This document shows positions 63,341-64,000 of a stretch of DNA of 64,000 bases, in pieces. Below the pieces are notes generated by a model. That model was not told the DNA's origin and made no database searches. It saw only the letters and a list, made by a program, of their open reading frames with translations. Where the stretch lies: contig NZ_CP019698.1 in NCBI RefSeq assembly GCF_002005145.1, forward strand, positions 868,001 through 932,000, in the 5' to 3' direction. Made by a program: the position numbers and the translations under genes. Source of the stretch: Desulforamulus ferrireducens. Its GTDB lineage: Bacteria > Bacillota > Desulfotomaculia > Desulfotomaculales > Desulfotomaculaceae. The stretch's first letter is position 1, and each line of letters opens with the position of its first letter.

Positions 63341-64000
63341 AGCTGTACACGAAGTACATGACGCGAAACGATTGCTATACAGCTGGACGAAAAATCACGC
63401 CTAAAGGAATCATGGTACATTCGACAGCTGTGCCGGGTGTAATGGCGGCTGAGTGGTTTTCCCGTTGGAACAAATCTTACAAAGCCGGTGAAATAAACAG
63501 GCAGGTATGTGTACATGCTTTTGTAGACGATAAAGAGGTTTGGCAATACCTGCCTTGGGATCATCGCGGTTGGCATGCAGGAGGATCCGCCAACAATACC
63601 CATATTGGCTTTGAAATCTGTGAACCCGCCGGGTTTTCGTATAAATCCGGGTCGGTAATGGTGGGTTATGATCCAGCAAAGCAGGAAGATTATTTCCGTA
63701 AAGCATGGCAGAACGCGGTTGAACTCTGCGTTATGCTCTGCAAGAAGTACAGCCTTAATGAAAATGACATCATCTGCCACTCCGAAGGGTATAAGCTCGG
63801 TATTGCCAGCAACCATGCTGATGTGATGCACTGGTTTCCCAAGCATGGGGAGAATATGGACACTTTCCGTAAAGCAGTAAAAAAAGCGCTGGAGAACAGT
63901 ACAGATATCAATACTGATATTGGAATTGGAGATATGGTGGAGTTTAAGGTCAGTGTAAAGAATTATTACCCCGGCAGTGTGGAAGTTCCAACGTGGGTCA
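63337..64000 (+). CDS. N-acetylmuramoyl-L-alanine amidase (prophage endolysin), partial
   Basis: 221 codons are visible and the gene runs off the window. An Amidase_2/PGRP fold is shown by GIMVHSTAVPG (first Zn His), WHAGGSANNTHIGFEICE, and ICHSEGY (second Zn His). After ~185 residues a linker begins and a cell-wall-binding part (MVEFKVSVKNYYPGS) starts. AGGAGGATG precedes the ATG; it is coupled to the holin gene. Confidence 0.93.
   Translation, partial: MKLYTKYMTRNDCYTAGRKITPKGIMVHSTAVPGVMAAEWFSRWNKSYKAGEINRQVCVHAFVDDKEVWQYLPWDHRGWHAGGSANNTHIGFEICEPAGFSYKSGSVMVGYDPAKQEDYFRKAWQNAVELCVMLCKKYSLNENDIICHSEGYKLGIASNHADVMHWFPKHGENMDTFRKAVKKALENSTDINTDIGIGDMVEFKVSVKNYYPGSVEVPTWV

Noticed and set aside
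1-64000. tRNA or rRNA genes
   Set aside because: No cloverleaf-like or rRNA sequence was noticed on either strand by reading; a tRNAscan/Infernal run would settle it.

Overview
The window looks like chromosome from an anaerobic, endospore-forming low-GC Firmicute, probably a Desulfotomaculum/Peptococcaceae-type clostridium. The evidence is an intact pro-sigma-K gene, a Spo0E-like protein, a clostridial type I-B cas operon, strong AGGAGG ribosome sites and frequent GTG/TTG starts. The genus is an inference.

Layout. (1) 1-4937 is ordinary chromosome: a threonine dehydratase/DAACS symporter operon (minus), a LUD-domain protein (plus), and a two-gene unit with a ParM-like actin homologue (minus). 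(2) 5291-13674 is a complete type I-B operon in the order cas6, cas8b, small Cas8b C-terminal/Cas11-like ORF, cas7, cas5, cas3, cas4, cas1, cas2. After it come a 16-bp hairpin and a CRISPR array of about 76 repeats (13837-18859) whose last three repeats are decayed. (3) 19071-19778 is sigK. (4) 19963-42850 is a mobile-element pile-up: IS66 (one fragment, one complete copy, one copy interrupted by an IS3 element), IS21, IS1182, a second IS3 type, an IS256 fragment and four group II intron pieces. Small host or cargo modules survive between them: XRE/ImmA-IrrE/PIN, an NrdD-tail protein, an ABC-2 exporter with a GntR regulator, TM2 proteins, and Spo0E-like/DUF5348. (5) 43137-45904 is a compact AT-rich three-gene operon of unknown function; its middle protein carries a PD-(D/E)XK-like signature, making it the best candidate for an undescribed defence system. 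(6) 46100-51353 holds a duplicated 247-bp sigK fragment, a second IS21 and a leaderless CRISPR array of 32 repeats with the same repeat. That array carries a 343-bp MITE. (7) 51354 to about 54548 is a three-gene DDE transposon (AAA ATPase, transposase, zinc-ribbon DUF6431-type protein) that cuts array 2; its end matches those of the MITE. (8) 54549-59670 is an accessory island: a truncated McrC-like protein, an Lnu-type nucleotidyltransferase, a macrolide-type glycosyltransferase, a TPR-Arr rifamycin ADP-ribosyltransferase and a GNAT acetyltransferase. (9) 60069-61621 is a second copy of the IS3 element that joins a truncated flavin-reductase-like gene to a prophage tail/holin/amidase lysis cassette running off the window.

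The cas genes should acquire spacers (Cas1-Cas2-Cas4), process crRNA (Cas6) and degrade targets (Cascade plus Cas3). Array 2 keeps the same repeat, so Cas6 could in principle still process it if it is transcribed, but it has lost any leader. Repeated copies of IS21, IS66 and IS3 whose flanks do not match explain how array 2, the sigK fragment and the accessory genes came to sit beside each other.
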